Shown piece by piece: positions 1-10,120 of a DNA stretch of 64,000 nt (the stretch's first letter is position 1; each line of letters begins with the position of its first letter). Position numbers and translations under genes: made by a program. Where the stretch lies: contig JANWWC010000005.1 of assembly GCA_025056215.1 (NCBI GenBank), positions 147,419-211,418 on the forward strand, read 5' to 3'. Below the pieces are notes generated by a model that was given only the letters and a program-made list of their open reading frames with translations, did no database searches and was not told where the DNA came from. The DNA is from Cytophagales bacterium (GTDB lineage Bacteria; Bacteroidota; Bacteroidia; Cytophagales; Flammeovirgaceae).

Positions 1-1440
1 GTTATTAACAAAGTAGATAAACCTAACTGCCGTCCCGATGAAGTGCAAGAGGCTATTTTTGAACTAATGTTTAATCTTGATGCTACAGAAGAGCAACTAG
101 ACTTTAAAACAGTGTACGGCTCGGCTAAGCAAGGTTGGATGGGGCCCGACTGGAAAACACCTACTTCTAATTTTAGTTATTTGCTCGATACTATTATTAC
201 AGAAATTCCAGCGCCTAAAATAGTAGAAGGAACCCTTCAAATGTTAGTTACTAATATCGATTATTCTTCTTTTATTGGAAGAATTGCAATTGGAAAAATA
301 TCTCGTGGAATGTTAAAGGCTAACCAACCTGTTTCTTTGGTAAAACGCGACGGAAAAATTATCAAAAGCCGCGTTAAAGAATTGTACTTGTTCGATGGTT
401 TAGAAAAAGTAAAAACTGATGTAGTGAATTGCGGAGACATTTGCGCTCTTACAGGAGTAGAAGGTTTTGAAATTGGAGATACCATAGCTGATTTTGAAAA
501 CCCTGAAGCGCTGCCTCCTATTACAGTAGATGAGCCTACCATAAGCATGTTGTTTACTATCAACAATTCTCCATTTTTTGGTAGAGAAGGAAAATTTGTG
601 ACATCTCGCCATATTCGCGAGCGTTTACAAAAAGAATTAGAAAAAAACTTGGCTCTTCGTGTAGAAGATACAGAGAGCCCTGATGCTTTCATGGTATATG
701 GGCGCGGAATTCTACATTTATCTGTGCTTATCGAAACTATGAGGCGTGAAGGCTACGAGCTTCAGGTAGGTCAGCCACGTGTGATTTTTAAAGAAATTGA
801 TGGGCAAAAATGCGAGCCGATTGAACTACTTTCAGTAGACGTGCCAGAAAATGTTTCTGGAAAAGTAATAGAGTTGGTGAGCCAGCGAAAAGGAGATATG
901 ATCAAAATGGAACCAAAAGGTGACATGATGCACTTAGAATTTGAGATTCCTTCGCGCGGACTTATTGGGCTGAGAAGTCAAGTACTTACGTCTACTGCAG
1001 GAGAAGCAGTGATGACTCATCGCTTTCTTAAATACGCTCCCTTTAAAGGAGAAATTCCTGGAAGAACGGCGGGAGTTCTTATTGCTTCTGAGCAAGGCAC
1101 TGCGATTACCTATGCTCTCGATAAACTTCAAGATAGAGGAAAGTTCTTTATTGCGCCTGGAGAAGAGGTTTACCAAGGAATGATTGTAGGAGAGCACAAC
1201 AGACCTAACGATTTAGAAGTGAATGTTACCAAAGAAAAGAAGCTAACGAATATTCGTGCAGCAGGTTCCGATGAAAAAGCCAGGCTCGCTCCTCCTGTTA
1301 TATTTTCATTAGAAGAAGCAATGGAATACATTCAAGCTGACGAATATGTGGAAGTTACTCCTAAGTCAATACGTATGCGAAAAATTTATTTGACGGAGTT
1401 AGAAAAGAAAAACGCACGTGCTGCTGGTATTTTGGTTTAA
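1..1440 (+). CDS. typA: Translational GTPase TypA/BipA (5'-truncated by window edge)
   Basis: This is the C-terminal part of a ribosome-associated GTPase of the EF-G/LepA superfamily, involved in ribosome assembly and stress growth. The reading frame is open from base 1, so the gene begins upstream. The visible part starts with the G4 guanine-specificity motif NKVDKP (residues 3-8 of the fragment) and continues through domain II, the EF-G-like domain III/V region and the TypA-specific C-terminal domain. The phrase SRGLIGLRSQVLTSTAGEA and the segment PGRTAGVLIASEQG are typical of TypA. About 479 residues are visible of a family length near 600. The internal ATG at 43 is not a start because conserved sequence precedes it. 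The gene converges on sprA with 45 bases between the two stops. Identification is firm; only the 5' end is missing. Confidence 0.97.
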   Translation, partial: VINKVDKPNCRPDEVQEAIFELMFNLDATEEQLDFKTVYGSAKQGWMGPDWKTPTSNFSYLLDTIITEIPAPKIVEGTLQMLVTNIDYSSFIGRIAIGKISRGMLKANQPVSLVKRDGKIIKSRVKELYLFDGLEKVKTDVVNCGDICALTGVEGFEIGDTIADFENPEALPPITVDEPTISMLFTINNSPFFGREGKFVTSRHIRERLQKELEKNLALRVEDTESPDAFMVYGRGILHLSVLIETMRREGYELQVGQPRVIFKEIDGQKCEPIELLSVDVPENVSGKVIELVSQRKGDMIKMEPKGDMMHLEFEIPSRGLIGLRSQVLTSTAGEAVMTHRFLKYAPFKGEIPGRTAGVLIASEQGTAITYALDKLQDRGKFFIAPGEEVYQGMIVGEHNRPNDLEVNVTKEKKLTNIRAAGSDEKARLAPPVIFSLEEAMEYIQADEYVEVTPKSIRMRKIYLTELEKKNARAAGILV

Positions 1441-1485
1441 TTCGGTAATAGTTTTTGAGAAACTTTTAAATCGTAAGATGGTTTA

Positions 1486-4400
1486 CTATTGGGTTAGATT
1501 AAAGCGAAATTGAATTCCAAAAGAAGTATTTGTTCTTCTAAAAGAGTTGGAAACCAACGGATTGTTAATAGTTCGTTCGAAATAAATTTGCATATTCGCT
1601 TTTTTGTTAATAGTGTAAGAGATCGTAGGGCGGAGCTGTAATTGTTCGTTTCCTTGAGTGATTTGCCCGAAGGTGTTTTCGCGTCTTTTTTCGTCTTGTA
1701 CGATGCGATGAAGTATTGTTTTGTTTTCTCGTATTGTGAAAGCACAGCGAAAAGTTACATCGTTTTGCAACACTACTGTTTTGCCATCTGGAGTACGTAA
1801 AAAGGGTAGTTTCATGCCTGCTTTAGTGTATCCAATATCTATCATGATGTCGTTTGTATGGTTTTCGTTAATTTGTGCATTAGAAAGATTAAGAGCGATA
1901 TCTCTTCTTCGGTTGTAGTCTATTTTAATAGATACATTCGATTTGGTACGCATATTAATCCCAAGAAGAGGACTAAAGTTTTCTCGGATACTTACCTGAT
2001 TGATAACAAGGAGTGGGGTGAGATTGCCTCGAATAGGATCAAGTTGTGCTCTTCCGATATCTTGTTCACTGATACTAAGCGCAATATTTTGAGAGGTAGC
2101 TACACCTAAAGAAGAAGCGTAGCTTCCTACGTTGTAGTCTGATTGATAGCTGTGGTTAAGATTTATAGATTGAAAACTTTTTTTGAAGAATTCTAAGCGC
2201 GAAAGTCCTGTATAGGTAATTTTCCAGTTAGGAAGAGGAATCGATGGGAAATTGCTGAGTCGAATGCGATGAGGGCTTGTTCCTGCATAGGCGGCCAGAA
2301 ACGAAGGAATCAATACATCTTGTGAGTTGGGTAAGTATTGTCGTGCTGTATCATTAGAATTGAAAAATGGGTTTTCATCGTTTAGGCGTTTGGTTAAAAT
2401 GTGTCGATTAGAAACGAATGCTTGAAATGTTGTAGAGTTAGTAGCTTCACCTTGCTTAAAAGAAGTTCGAATTGCAATGAATGAAGTACCGTAACTCCCT
2501 GTCCTAACAGGAGATTGAGAAAGAAAAGCCTGAGCGCTATCATTCCACCGAAATACTTCGTTGTAGGAGGATTGGTTGTTCATTCGGGCATCAAAAGAAA
2601 TTTTAAAGTCACGAATAGGTTCGGCTTGAGTGCGAAAAGTAATTTGTCGGTTCATGGTTTGGCGAAAAGGATTATTAAGTTGAGAACTTTTAGCCAGCCA
2701 ATTTTGTTGAGCACCGCGCTCTTTAATGTCTTGCGATTGATCTCCTAGCATAAAAGGAATTCCTGGTGCGTTCCACTGAGGGTCAAATCCTAACCAATCG
2801 GGAGTATAAGAGGCTCCTGGAAAATCAGTAGTAGCGTTTTGAGAGTAACTCACATTGAAATCTTTAAAAGACATGAGTCCGTTAAAAACGCCTTCTACAA
2901 ATCGGTTTTCTGGAGGCTGAATATCGTTTTTTTTGTTATATTCAATTTTTTCTTTGATGCTATTGAGTTTGGCTTGAAGGCGCGCTTGTTTGCGTTGTAA
3001 TCTTGTTTGTCCTGTATCCAGATTCGGACGCATCGGGCGGGCGATAGTAGGTTCTTCATATATTCCGTCGCGTTCTGCACGGCGCTTGCGAAGCCATCTA
3101 TTTGCTTGAAAATTTTGCTTTTCAGCTTTATAAGTAAATTTTTTTAGTTTGCGCACATTTTGTTTTTGAGCAATTTTTTGTCGCTTGATTTCCAATTCCT
3201 TTTGTCGTTTTTCTTCGGTTTTTAGGTCTTCTTTTCTTTCATCTTCTCGTGCTTTGATACGCGCTTTTGCGTCGTTTTCTACACTTAAGCGAAAATTATT
3301 TGCTAATTCACCAGTGGAATCTCTTTTCATGAGAATAGGAGTAATTTGTGCAATTTTTAGAGAATCATTTTTTTTCTCTTCTTCAAATCGTTGTTGCGTT
3401 TTTTGGGCTGTTTTTCTCAAATTTTCTTCAAAAAGAGCATCTTTCTGAAGGGCGCGTTCATACCGACGATTCATTTTAGCAGTTCGCCTTTCTATTCGTT
3501 GATTTCTTCTTGCTTGTTGCTTTTCTACTCGTTTTTCTAAAGGTTGAAGGCGCTCTTCTAGTCGTTTCCTTTTCCATTCCAAAGGGTCTTCTATTTTAAT
3601 TTTGCCATCGCGAGAGCGCGCACGTTGTTTGGCTTTTTCGTTAATTCTTTTGAGATAGGGAACTTTGTCGTAAATTTTGTTTAAATCTATTCTTCCATTG
3701 AGAGTGACGTTTTGTTTGTTGTTAATGTGATTTCCGAATGAATCTTGCAAGGAGAGAGCGTTTGCCGTCCAATCGTATCCTCCTTGATAGCGCGCATCGG
3801 CAGATAAAAAATCGAGTCCAGGAATTTTATCGAACGGCAAGCGATAATTAGCCCCTATAGAATGAGAATAACTTTTTGGGCGGCCTCCTGTAACAGCAGC
3901 GCGCCATAAGGAATCGTTCTGACGTTGGGTAATGTCTGCAAAGGGTTCATCAATAATACCTCGTGCCGTAGCATTATAATCTAAGCTAATACTTTTAGTA
4001 AGTTGCCAGTTGAGTGTATAAGTTCTATTGACAAAGAATGATTTTTCGAATATAGGTCTTATTCCTTGGGTAGAAAGGCGACTGTCGCGGAGTTGAGTGC
4101 GGGCAAGTCGGCGATCAATTTCTCCGCGCATTGTAAAACTATTAGGAATAGGATTTAAGTTGATATCTTTGAGCCATTTCATTGAATTTTTTTTCATAAA
4201 GTCGGATTTGGATTTTGAGAAAGGCTCAAAAGGTTTTACTTGAGGAGAAAAAGCGTAAGCAGCACTTGTTTTCCATTGTCGCAAAGCGTAAGATTCTGTT
4301 CTGATATCTCTGCGAAATTGTTCGGAATATGAGTAGCTAAAGGTCCAGTTTTCGATATCCCAAGGGTAAGATTTGGCTTCTTTACTAATTTTTTTCTTTT

Positions 4401-7400
4401 TGATATTCGAAAAATTAATGCTTCTGCGCTCTTGAATATCGGAAACTAAAAGAGGATAGTTGTCGGGTCGAGATTGTCCTACTTGGGTGAAAGGACCTAC
4501 TCCATTTTCTACTAATACATCAGGGTCGAGAGGGTCGAACTTTGGGCGTTTTACGCTGCGTTCGTAACTCCAAAACATAGGTAAGCTAATTCCTATTTTG
4601 TTTAAAAAAAACTTATCTAATTGTACGTTAGTAGTGATGTCAAAATCTAAATTATTTGTTCGTTGGCGCTGCTGGGGCTTGTCTTGAAGAGAACCAAACC
4701 CGAATGTACTATAGCGTAGGTTAGTTTGAAGGGTGGCTAAATCTGCGAGGTTCATTCCTAAATTGGTATTGATAGCCCAGCCTTTAATATTGTTGAATTC
4801 TGTTACGCGCAATTCATTCACCCAAATGCAAAGGTTTCGAGAAAAATTTGTAGATCCTGCATCTGTTTTTTTAGGGTTGCGAATCCCAATCAGAATGGTT
4901 TGTACTGCACTAATATCGGGTCGCCCTACAACCGTAATGCGATAACGTCCTAAAGTTTCGGCATAAGGCCGCGAGAGTTCTAGTCCAGAATTGTATTTGC
5001 GCGTTTTGATGCTAATAAGGTCTTGAATTGCAATATCAATCCGATTATTTTCTGGCCAAATCTCAAAAGGCGAAAAACTCGGAATAGGAGTAAGTTTTAA
5101 TGGAACTTCAATTTCATAGTAATTATTATTTGCATCTGTTCCTAAACGCAAAAAAGCAGTGAGGTCGCCATCTTGGCTTACTTTATCATCTGATTCCGCA
5201 TGAATTTCCATTTGGATTCTTCCATACTGAATAAGGTCTAATACGAGATTTTTATAGGCTGCTACTGCTTCTCCTGCAGGTAATTGTTGGATACAGAGTT
5301 GTAAAGATTGTTCGTTGAGTTGTCTAGTTACTTGAGAAGTAGCATCGAAGTCGCGAAAAATTCCAGGAGGCAACACATAAGGAGTTCGATTAGGTAAGGC
5401 TTGTCCATTTTCTTCTAAATTAACAGTATTGATTTTAGGCAAGGAAGAAGAAGGCTCTAAAGGTAAATTTTCTCCCGCCGAAGAAAGTTTAAATTCATAA
5501 GGGCGCCATTGCGCGCCTACGAGTTGGAATTGTGCAAATCGCAAAATTACAGGTTGTTCCCAGTTGGTAAGAAACAAACGAATTTGGTTAATAGATTTAT
5601 ATCCAGCGATGTTGCCGATGTTTTCGACATTATCGCCTCGAATAGGTACTCGAAACTGGTACCAAGTAACAGGTTCTCCATTTTCAGGATTAGTAGCTTC
5701 TACTTTATTAGTGATGTATGGATTTTTTCCTACATCCATTGTTTGAGGGGTGATAGGAACCCGGATTTGATAATATTGGTCTACCAAGTCTGTTTTGTTA
5801 TTGGCGTTTAGGTCTTCTTTATCAGGAAAGTTTGAATTGGAGGAGGGGAAAGCAGCGCCACCAGTAGTAGGAGGAGAATTGTTTTCAGTTCCGTTGTAGA
5901 AGCGATAGCGATCTAGAATCTTATTGTTTTCAAGATCTTGTGAGGCTCCTAAATAGTAGCGAAAATCATCGTTTGCAGGGTCTGCCGCAATTTGAGCATA
6001 CACATTCGGATTTACGACAGATTGAATTTGTGATAAAAATCCCCCGAAGCGGCTGCGTTCTACATCCGAATTGATGCCATCTAAACCGACGTCTTGGAGT
6101 TCTCTGGGTCGGGAAGCATCGAAAGCGTCGTTTACAAAGGTAGCAGTAGGCGCTGTTCCGTAGCTTGTGTTGATAGTACCTAAAGGAAGAAGTTGTTCAA
6201 AGAAATCACGTCTGTCAGGAATAGCGTCTTCCGAGATAAGTCCTAAATTAAAATATAGGTCGCCACCTGTAGTATTTCTTACGCGCACTTCCTGTCCGTA
6301 GCGCTTGTAAATTATTTCACTATTGCCAGAGGTAAGAAAGGGATCCATCAACCAAAACTCAATGTATTGAACATTAAGAGCATCAAAGTCTTGGTTGTTT
6401 TTGACGATTCCACGCGTAATAGCAGCAAAGTTTTGACGCGGATTAGGTAGTGTTCCATCAGGGTTTAGATTAGGATTATAGTTATAGAATCCTCTCTCAT
6501 TAGGAAAGTAAGCTAAATCAAACGTAGGTTCGTTAGTGAGTACTTGCCCGCGTTGTCTTGCAGGATAGATTTCATTGAAAGGAATCAGGCGTACGTATTG
6601 ATTTCTTACGTCTTCGTCTGTGAGGTTAGGAGGTCGAGAACGAGCGGTTCCTCCTCCTGTAAAATAGAAAACGTTATCGATAGTGTACCAAGCCAGTTTG
6701 GCACGTCTGAAGTTGAGCGATAGCCCTGTATCTGAATTAGAAGCAAACATGCGCGGCACAGCGCCTAGTTTCCATTCTAAGGGTTGTGAGCCTATGTTGA
6801 TAGGGATTTCAGCAGCTTCAAAATCGTCGATGTAAGCAGTTCCATTTTTTCCTAAAAGCGCGGGAGAACCTGGCAAAATTTGGGCAAACTCTAATTTTGT
6901 GGTTAGCTTGGAGGGAGTTTTGGTAGAAATTCCCGGCAATTGATCTATAATTCTTGTAACAAGTTGTGATTCACCTCTCCAGTCCATTCCTACTCCCCAT
7001 AGAGCATTACTAGTAGGTTCTGTGCCTACTGTTACACGTCTGATGATAGGGCGCTCGTTTAAGTACAAGAGAGTACTTGTTAGTTTGAAATTTTTGTTGA
7101 AATGGTATTCTATGTCTGTTCCCATCAGGTTGCGCGTTTGAAACGAAAACATATCAGCGCGTTCGTATCGAATCGTAATATCTTTTCCTGACGCCATGAC
7201 AGCATCGTTTAAAATGCGAATGGTTCCTGTCATATAATCGACATTAAAATCGGTTCCTTCTGTTAAAGGAATTCCGCCAGCAGTGATTTGTACAGAGCGC
7301 GGCGCTATATTGAGAGCAGGTAATTTAATTTCACTTCCAGAGCCTGTTTGATACTGAATGCGCAAAAAAAACTTAGCTAAAAGTGTGTTTTGCTGTACAT

Positions 7401-9342
7401 CGTTGTCGTATTTATTTTTTCGATATAGCAAATCAAAGATATATTTAGGAAAAAATTGTGCGTCTACATCTTCTTTCATTTGTTTTTTGAGTGTGTTTCC
7501 GAAAGGCTCGAGAACAGGAAATATGACTCTTCCGTTGTTTTCGTCTATGGTAATGTTAGGAAGGTAATCAAAAAGTCCATCAGGACCGCGGTCATTATTA
7601 GGATTGAGTTGATCCATTTTGAGAATTTCGACGAGTTGTCGACCAGCTAAAGAAGTTTCTTGAAGGGTAGGGTTGTCGATGCCTGTATCGTCGTCTCTAT
7701 AAATGATATTAAGTCTAAAGTTTTCGCGGCGAAGAGTAACGGTTCCCAACGAATAAATATTTTTCATCATCAGGTCCCAGTTTTTTAAATCAAATCGGAT
7801 AGAAGCAGGTTTAAGTAGTTTAAGAATAATATTTTCGGCGTCAGTTCTGTTCTGATAGTCATCTGTGAGTTCTCCTACGCGGTATCGTTGTCCGTTGTAG
7901 GTATATTCAAAGGCAACTGCAAGAGCTTCATTGATATTAAGGCGTTGTTTAAGAGAAATATAACCGAGTTGGGGGTGAAAAGTAAATTCGTTATCGCTTA
8001 GACGTCTGGCGCGTTGGATGTATTCAAAATCTGCTCCGTTGATAAGCCCTTGTGCTTCTAGGGCAGAGATAGCAACATTACCATTTCGTACATTTATGTT
8101 GTTGCTGAATAAGTTCCATTGAAGATTTGCATTATTATCTGCAGGAAAAGAGACTGTATCTCCTTCTAAAATTTGAAAGGCAGGTTGATTGGGTTTAGCA
8201 AATGAGGATCGAGAAGGATTGCTTTCTCCTAGGTCCATCAGAGCAACGACATTTCGCTGTTTGTCTACTATGTTTTGAATATTAGTGACATACACCTCCA
8301 CTCGAGTTACCTGCACACCAGAGGTAATCATCGGAAGGTTAGTAAGACTTCTTTCATAAATTTCTCTAAAAAAATGGGCTAAAAAGAAATGGCGATTATC
8401 GTCATAGTCGTTGCAGCGAATTTCGATTTCTTTCCCAGTAGCACCATTCCGAATTGTAATAGACTCTCCTGTGCCGCGTTGATTGGCTAAAACTGTATTA
8501 ACAAACAACCTTCCAAAGCGGAGTTTGGTTTTAATTCCGAACAAATTTTGAGAGCCTTTAATAAGACTGTTTGAGGTAGTAAAATTGATATTTCCAAATT
8601 GCACTTCTTGTAAGATATCTTCTTCAAATGCTTTATAAGCAAAGTTCATTTGATTATCGAATTGAAAACCTGCCTTAGTATCATACCGAACAGAAGTAGA
8701 AAATTTGCTTCCTATTTTACCAGTCATATTCATTTGAATTTGTTGGTCGAAGTCGAAACCTCCGTTTCGTTGCAATCGAATGGGGAGCGTAGGGTTGTCT
8801 ACACGCTGAAACTTAAATCCAAAGTCTAACACTACAGAGCCCGTCGTACGGATGTCTACTTTATCTCCTCCAAACAATCGATTAAAAACAGGTCCTAAAT
8901 AGATATCTGGGATAAGTTTGTCGGTAGTAGGTCGTTTACTAGAGGTATCTTGAATGGCTCCGCGCTCGGGTTCAAATCCTTTTTTTTTGAAGTATTTATT
9001 TTGGTCTTCTCGAAAGCGATATTTTTTATATTCTTCGAACGTCATGCGACTTGGTGCTTGAATTTCTGTGTCGCCTATTTTTTCAGAAATATTAAAAAAC
9101 TTTCCACTTGTATCTAATTCAGTTACTTGTTTGTAAGAAGAGGGATTTTTAAGCAAAAAAGGAGACTGTGAGCGTCTTTCAGAGTATAAACTGCTCCGTT
9201 TATCGCGTCGATAGTAAGGTAATTTTTTAAGATTTATTTGGGTAGTGTCTGAAAAAGTTTGGATTGTCTGGGTGTTTTGGGCAAACCCTCCCAGAGAAAA
9301 TAAATATAAAACTTTGATAATAAGAAGTTTAGAATATCTCAC
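1486..9342 (-). CDS. sprA: SprA, giant outer-membrane translocon protein of the type IX secretion system
   Basis: At 2618 residues this is the largest gene here. SprA forms the very large outer-membrane beta-barrel through which T9SS cargo leaves the cell, and it is needed for gliding in Flavobacterium. The protein starts with a signal peptide (hydrophobic run at about residues 5-20, ending near GGFAQ). It has the repeated long beta-rich segments, the motif FGIKTKLRFGRLFVNTVLANQRG near residue 270 and a final strand ending in FRFNLTQ. The family is usually about 2400 residues. Much of the excess is a Lys/Arg/Glu-rich, probably helical insert at about residues 1890-2145, just before the segment that resumes with FKDFNVSYS. 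The gene lies 68 bases downstream of dcd on the same strand and may be co-transcribed with it. Many long opposite-strand frames inside it are shadows. Confidence 0.96.
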   Translation of the reverse strand: MRYSKLLIIKVLYLFSLGGFAQNTQTIQTFSDTTQINLKKLPYYRRDKRSSLYSERRSQSPFLLKNPSSYKQVTELDTSGKFFNISEKIGDTEIQAPSRMTFEEYKKYRFREDQNKYFKKKGFEPERGAIQDTSSKRPTTDKLIPDIYLGPVFNRLFGGDKVDIRTTGSVVLDFGFKFQRVDNPTLPIRLQRNGGFDFDQQIQMNMTGKIGSKFSTSVRYDTKAGFQFDNQMNFAYKAFEEDILQEVQFGNINFTTSNSLIKGSQNLFGIKTKLRFGRLFVNTVLANQRGTGESITIRNGATGKEIEIRCNDYDDNRHFFLAHFFREIYERSLTNLPMITSGVQVTRVEVYVTNIQNIVDKQRNVVALMDLGESNPSRSSFAKPNQPAFQILEGDTVSFPADNNANLQWNLFSNNINVRNGNVAISALEAQGLINGADFEYIQRARRLSDNEFTFHPQLGYISLKQRLNINEALAVAFEYTYNGQRYRVGELTDDYQNRTDAENIILKLLKPASIRFDLKNWDLMMKNIYSLGTVTLRRENFRLNIIYRDDDTGIDNPTLQETSLAGRQLVEILKMDQLNPNNDRGPDGLFDYLPNITIDENNGRVIFPVLEPFGNTLKKQMKEDVDAQFFPKYIFDLLYRKNKYDNDVQQNTLLAKFFLRIQYQTGSGSEIKLPALNIAPRSVQITAGGIPLTEGTDFNVDYMTGTIRILNDAVMASGKDITIRYERADMFSFQTRNLMGTDIEYHFNKNFKLTSTLLYLNERPIIRRVTVGTEPTSNALWGVGMDWRGESQLVTRIIDQLPGISTKTPSKLTTKLEFAQILPGSPALLGKNGTAYIDDFEAAEIPINIGSQPLEWKLGAVPRMFASNSDTGLSLNFRRAKLAWYTIDNVFYFTGGGTARSRPPNLTDEDVRNQYVRLIPFNEIYPARQRGQVLTNEPTFDLAYFPNERGFYNYNPNLNPDGTLPNPRQNFAAITRGIVKNNQDFDALNVQYIEFWLMDPFLTSGNSEIIYKRYGQEVRVRNTTGGDLYFNLGLISEDAIPDRRDFFEQLLPLGTINTSYGTAPTATFVNDAFDASRPRELQDVGLDGINSDVERSRFGGFLSQIQSVVNPNVYAQIAADPANDDFRYYLGASQDLENNKILDRYRFYNGTENNSPPTTGGAAFPSSNSNFPDKEDLNANNKTDLVDQYYQIRVPITPQTMDVGKNPYITNKVEATNPENGEPVTWYQFRVPIRGDNVENIGNIAGYKSINQIRLFLTNWEQPVILRFAQFQLVGAQWRPYEFKLSSAGENLPLEPSSSLPKINTVNLEENGQALPNRTPYVLPPGIFRDFDATSQVTRQLNEQSLQLCIQQLPAGEAVAAYKNLVLDLIQYGRIQMEIHAESDDKVSQDGDLTAFLRLGTDANNNYYEIEVPLKLTPIPSFSPFEIWPENNRIDIAIQDLISIKTRKYNSGLELSRPYAETLGRYRITVVGRPDISAVQTILIGIRNPKKTDAGSTNFSRNLCIWVNELRVTEFNNIKGWAINTNLGMNLADLATLQTNLRYSTFGFGSLQDKPQQRQRTNNLDFDITTNVQLDKFFLNKIGISLPMFWSYERSVKRPKFDPLDPDVLVENGVGPFTQVGQSRPDNYPLLVSDIQERRSINFSNIKKKKISKEAKSYPWDIENWTFSYSYSEQFRRDIRTESYALRQWKTSAAYAFSPQVKPFEPFSKSKSDFMKKNSMKWLKDINLNPIPNSFTMRGEIDRRLARTQLRDSRLSTQGIRPIFEKSFFVNRTYTLNWQLTKSISLDYNATARGIIDEPFADITQRQNDSLWRAAVTGGRPKSYSHSIGANYRLPFDKIPGLDFLSADARYQGGYDWTANALSLQDSFGNHINNKQNVTLNGRIDLNKIYDKVPYLKRINEKAKQRARSRDGKIKIEDPLEWKRKRLEERLQPLEKRVEKQQARRNQRIERRTAKMNRRYERALQKDALFEENLRKTAQKTQQRFEEEKKNDSLKIAQITPILMKRDSTGELANNFRLSVENDAKARIKAREDERKEDLKTEEKRQKELEIKRQKIAQKQNVRKLKKFTYKAEKQNFQANRWLRKRRAERDGIYEEPTIARPMRPNLDTGQTRLQRKQARLQAKLNSIKEKIEYNKKNDIQPPENRFVEGVFNGLMSFKDFNVSYSQNATTDFPGASYTPDWLGFDPQWNAPGIPFMLGDQSQDIKERGAQQNWLAKSSQLNNPFRQTMNRQITFRTQAEPIRDFKISFDARMNNQSSYNEVFRWNDSAQAFLSQSPVRTGSYGTSFIAIRTSFKQGEATNSTTFQAFVSNRHILTKRLNDENPFFNSNDTARQYLPNSQDVLIPSFLAAYAGTSPHRIRLSNFPSIPLPNWKITYTGLSRLEFFKKSFQSINLNHSYQSDYNVGSYASSLGVATSQNIALSISEQDIGRAQLDPIRGNLTPLLVINQVSIRENFSPLLGINMRTKSNVSIKIDYNRRRDIALNLSNAQINENHTNDIMIDIGYTKAGMKLPFLRTPDGKTVVLQNDVTFRCAFTIRENKTILHRIVQDEKRRENTFGQITQGNEQLQLRPTISYTINKKANMQIYFERTINNPLVSNSFRRTNTSFGIQFRFNLTQ

Positions 9343-9410
9343 GATACTTAATCAAGTCGATGATACATAAATTTTGGGTAAATCTTAAAATTATCAACTT
9401 TATTGAAAAA

Positions 9411-9959
9411 TCAATACAAGTTCAAAAAAGTGTTTTTCCACATCATAGATTCTACAGGCTTGGGAGAGCGCTGCGTATATTTTGCATTTCTTTTGTTAAA
9501 ATAATAGTTTTCGATATTACCTTCTACTTTAAAATAGATAAGTTGTCCAATCGGCATGCCTGCATAGACGCGAACAGGCTTGGAAACAGAAATTTCGAGT
9601 GTCCAATGGTTGCAAAAGCCAACATCTCCTTTGCCTGCCGTGGCATGAATATCAATGCCTAAGCGTCCGACACTTGATTTTCCTTCCAAAAATGGGACGT
9701 GACAATGAGTTTCTGTATATTCTAGAGTAGAACCTAAATAAAGTTGGTTAGGTTGAAGCACAAAGCCTTCTGGCGGGATTTCGAAATGACAAATTTTGTT
9801 GTGCTTTTTAGCGTCTAAGATCTCATCTTCATATATAGCCAAATATTTGCTTAAATGTACATCATATGAATTTGTTCCTAAGCATTCTCTCAGAAAAGGT
9901 TCAATGACAATATTTTTTTTAGTAATTTCTTCAAGTATTTGTTTATCTGTAAGAATCAT
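9411..9959 (-). CDS. dcd: dCTP deaminase
   Basis: This cytosolic enzyme deaminates dCTP to dUTP, the main route to dUMP for thymidylate synthesis. The 182-residue length fits the family. Recognisable motifs are the N-terminal MILTDKQI, the segment LGTNSYDVHL, the substrate-binding loop FLEGKSSVGRLGID (about residues 90-103) with the catalytic Glu in the later TLEIS segment, and the C-terminal KPVESMMWKN. The start is the first in-frame ATG, with no better alternative. It shares a divergent 161-base intergenic region with nqrA and lies upstream of sprA on the same strand. Thymidine kinase, another dTTP-supply gene, lies 5 kb away. No unusual residues were seen. Confidence 0.95.
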   Translation of the reverse strand: MILTDKQILEEITKKNIVIEPFLRECLGTNSYDVHLSKYLAIYEDEILDAKKHNKICHFEIPPEGFVLQPNQLYLGSTLEYTETHCHVPFLEGKSSVGRLGIDIHATAGKGDVGFCNHWTLEISVSKPVRVYAGMPIGQLIYFKVEGNIENYYFNKRNAKYTQRSPKPVESMMWKNTFLNLY

Positions 9960-10075
9960 ACCTCCTTAATGAATAAGATTTACTTATGATGGTTTTATAA
10001 TATTAACACAAAAAATAATATAATATTGCAACAAAATTTGTAAACGTTTTTTTATAAAAATCAAGAATCATATAA

Positions 10076-10083
10076 TAGTTTTG
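10076..10083 (+). promoter_or_regulatory. Putative -7 box for nqrA
   Basis: TAGTTTTG matches the Bacteroidota -7 consensus TAnnTTTG and ends 37 bases before the nqrA ATG. No TTG is seen at the usual 17-23 base spacing upstream, where only a T-run lies, so this is a half-site call. Confidence 0.4.
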
Positions 10084-10120
10084 CCAAATGAGTACTTATT
10101 TGCAAAATTAAACTATCCAT

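Noticed and set aside
1721..7650. Many plus-strand frames of 60-100 residues inside sprA
   Set aside because: They are shadows of the long sprA reading frame on the other strand.
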